5,901 nucleotides of DNA. Origin: Acidisarcina sp. (GTDB lineage Bacteria > Acidobacteriota > Blastocatellia > Pyrinomonadales > Pyrinomonadaceae). The translations under genes and the position numbers were made by a program. Shown here in pieces: positions 5,529 to 5,901 of the stretch; position 1 is the first letter of the stretch, and the number at the start of each line of letters is the position of its first letter. The DNA lies in the NCBI GenBank assembly GCA_021155145.1, contig JAJNPX010000392.1:1-5901 (forward strand). Reading direction: 5' to 3'. The notes under the pieces are model-generated. The model searched no databases, was not told the DNA's origin, and worked only from the letters and a program-made list of their open reading frames with translations.

Positions 5529-5901
5529 ATGAACTTCCTCTCAGCGTCCTTGCGTCTCTGCGGCTTGACCGCAATTCTCGCGATCGCGGCGTTCGCCCAG
5601 ATACCAGCCCCCAAAGACACCCTCGGATTCACGCCCGGCGATGATCGGAAGCTGGCTAGCTGGGCGCAGGTGGTGGATTATTTTAAGAAGCTCGACGCCG
5701 CGAGCGACCGGATGATCTTTGAAGAGATCGGGAAGACGACGATGGGTGCACCGTTCGTTTATGCGACGGTGAGCTCGCCGAACAACCTCAAGAACCTGGC
5801 AAAATACCGGGATATCAATGATAAATTGGCAGATCCGAGGAAGATCAAAGGCGGAAACCCGACCGGTAGGGAGGGTGTTTCTTCACGCGACGCGGCGGCT
5901 A
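5529..5901 (+). CDS. M14-type zinc carboxypeptidase, N-terminal part, cut by window edge
   Basis: The visible 124 residues are the exported N-terminus of a protein resembling bacterial M14 metallocarboxypeptidases, which remove C-terminal residues from peptides. Residues 1-23 form a signal peptide with a likely cleavage after AFA (AFA-QIPAP). The mature start IPAPKDTLGFTPGDDRKLASW and the following stretch VVDYFKKLDAASDRMIFEEIGKT, TTMGAPFVYATVSSPNNL, KYRDINDKLADPRK match the conserved opening of this subgroup, which precedes the first zinc-binding motif. The catalytic zinc ligands (HxxE and a later His) lie beyond the window, so activity cannot be judged. There is no frameshift and the frame is open to the edge. 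Product likely acts in the periplasm or outside the cell. It is divergent from the OPT transporter, and peptide cleavage followed by uptake is a reasonable inference. Confidence 0.82.
   Translation, partial: MNFLSASLRLCGLTAILAIAAFAQIPAPKDTLGFTPGDDRKLASWAQVVDYFKKLDAASDRMIFEEIGKTTMGAPFVYATVSSPNNLKNLAKYRDINDKLADPRKIKGGNPTGREGVSSRDAAA

Overview
The window is 5.9 kb of GC-rich bacterial DNA holding five protein-coding genes. Four lie on the minus strand: a Gfo/Idh/MocA oxidoreductase running off the left edge, a PilZ protein, a lipoprotein, and an OPT-family transporter. One lies on the plus strand: the N-terminus of an M14-type zinc carboxypeptidase running off the right edge. The M14 N-terminus, the long OPT transporter and the lipoprotein with a pilin-like C-terminus recall Acidobacteriota (Blastocatellia-like) genomes. 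That placement is an impression from protein style and was not tested. No mobile element, CRISPR array, tRNA, rRNA or other sign of recent transfer was seen.

Layout from left to right. Positions 1-1057 (minus) hold the oxidoreductase, missing only its last few residues. Positions 1058-1178 are intergenic, with a rho-independent terminator for the PilZ gene and a TATAAT box placed so close to the oxidoreductase ATG that the mRNA may be leaderless. Positions 1179-1646 (minus) hold the PilZ protein. Positions 1647-1716 are an AT-rich gap with a promoter for the PilZ gene, whose -35 is one arm of a perfect inverted repeat. Positions 1717-2595 (minus) hold a lipoprotein that appears to join an NTF2/DUF4878-like domain to a pilin-head-like domain. 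Positions 2596-2736 carry a strong hairpin terminator for the transporter gene. Positions 2737-5241 (minus) hold the 834-residue OPT transporter, unusually long because of a roughly 160-residue soluble loop. Positions 5242-5528 form a divergent promoter region. The carboxypeptidase begins at 5529 on the plus strand.

Each minus-strand gene seems to have its own promoter or terminator, so this is probably not one operon. The clearest functional pairing is the divergent peptide transporter and exported carboxypeptidase, which together suggest use of extracellular peptides (inference). The PilZ protein and the pilin-like lipoprotein are neighbours and may both relate to surface or type IV pilus functions, but the sequence does not prove it. 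I did not find a clear new multi-gene system. The most unusual items are the OPT loop insertion and the lipoprotein domain fusion.
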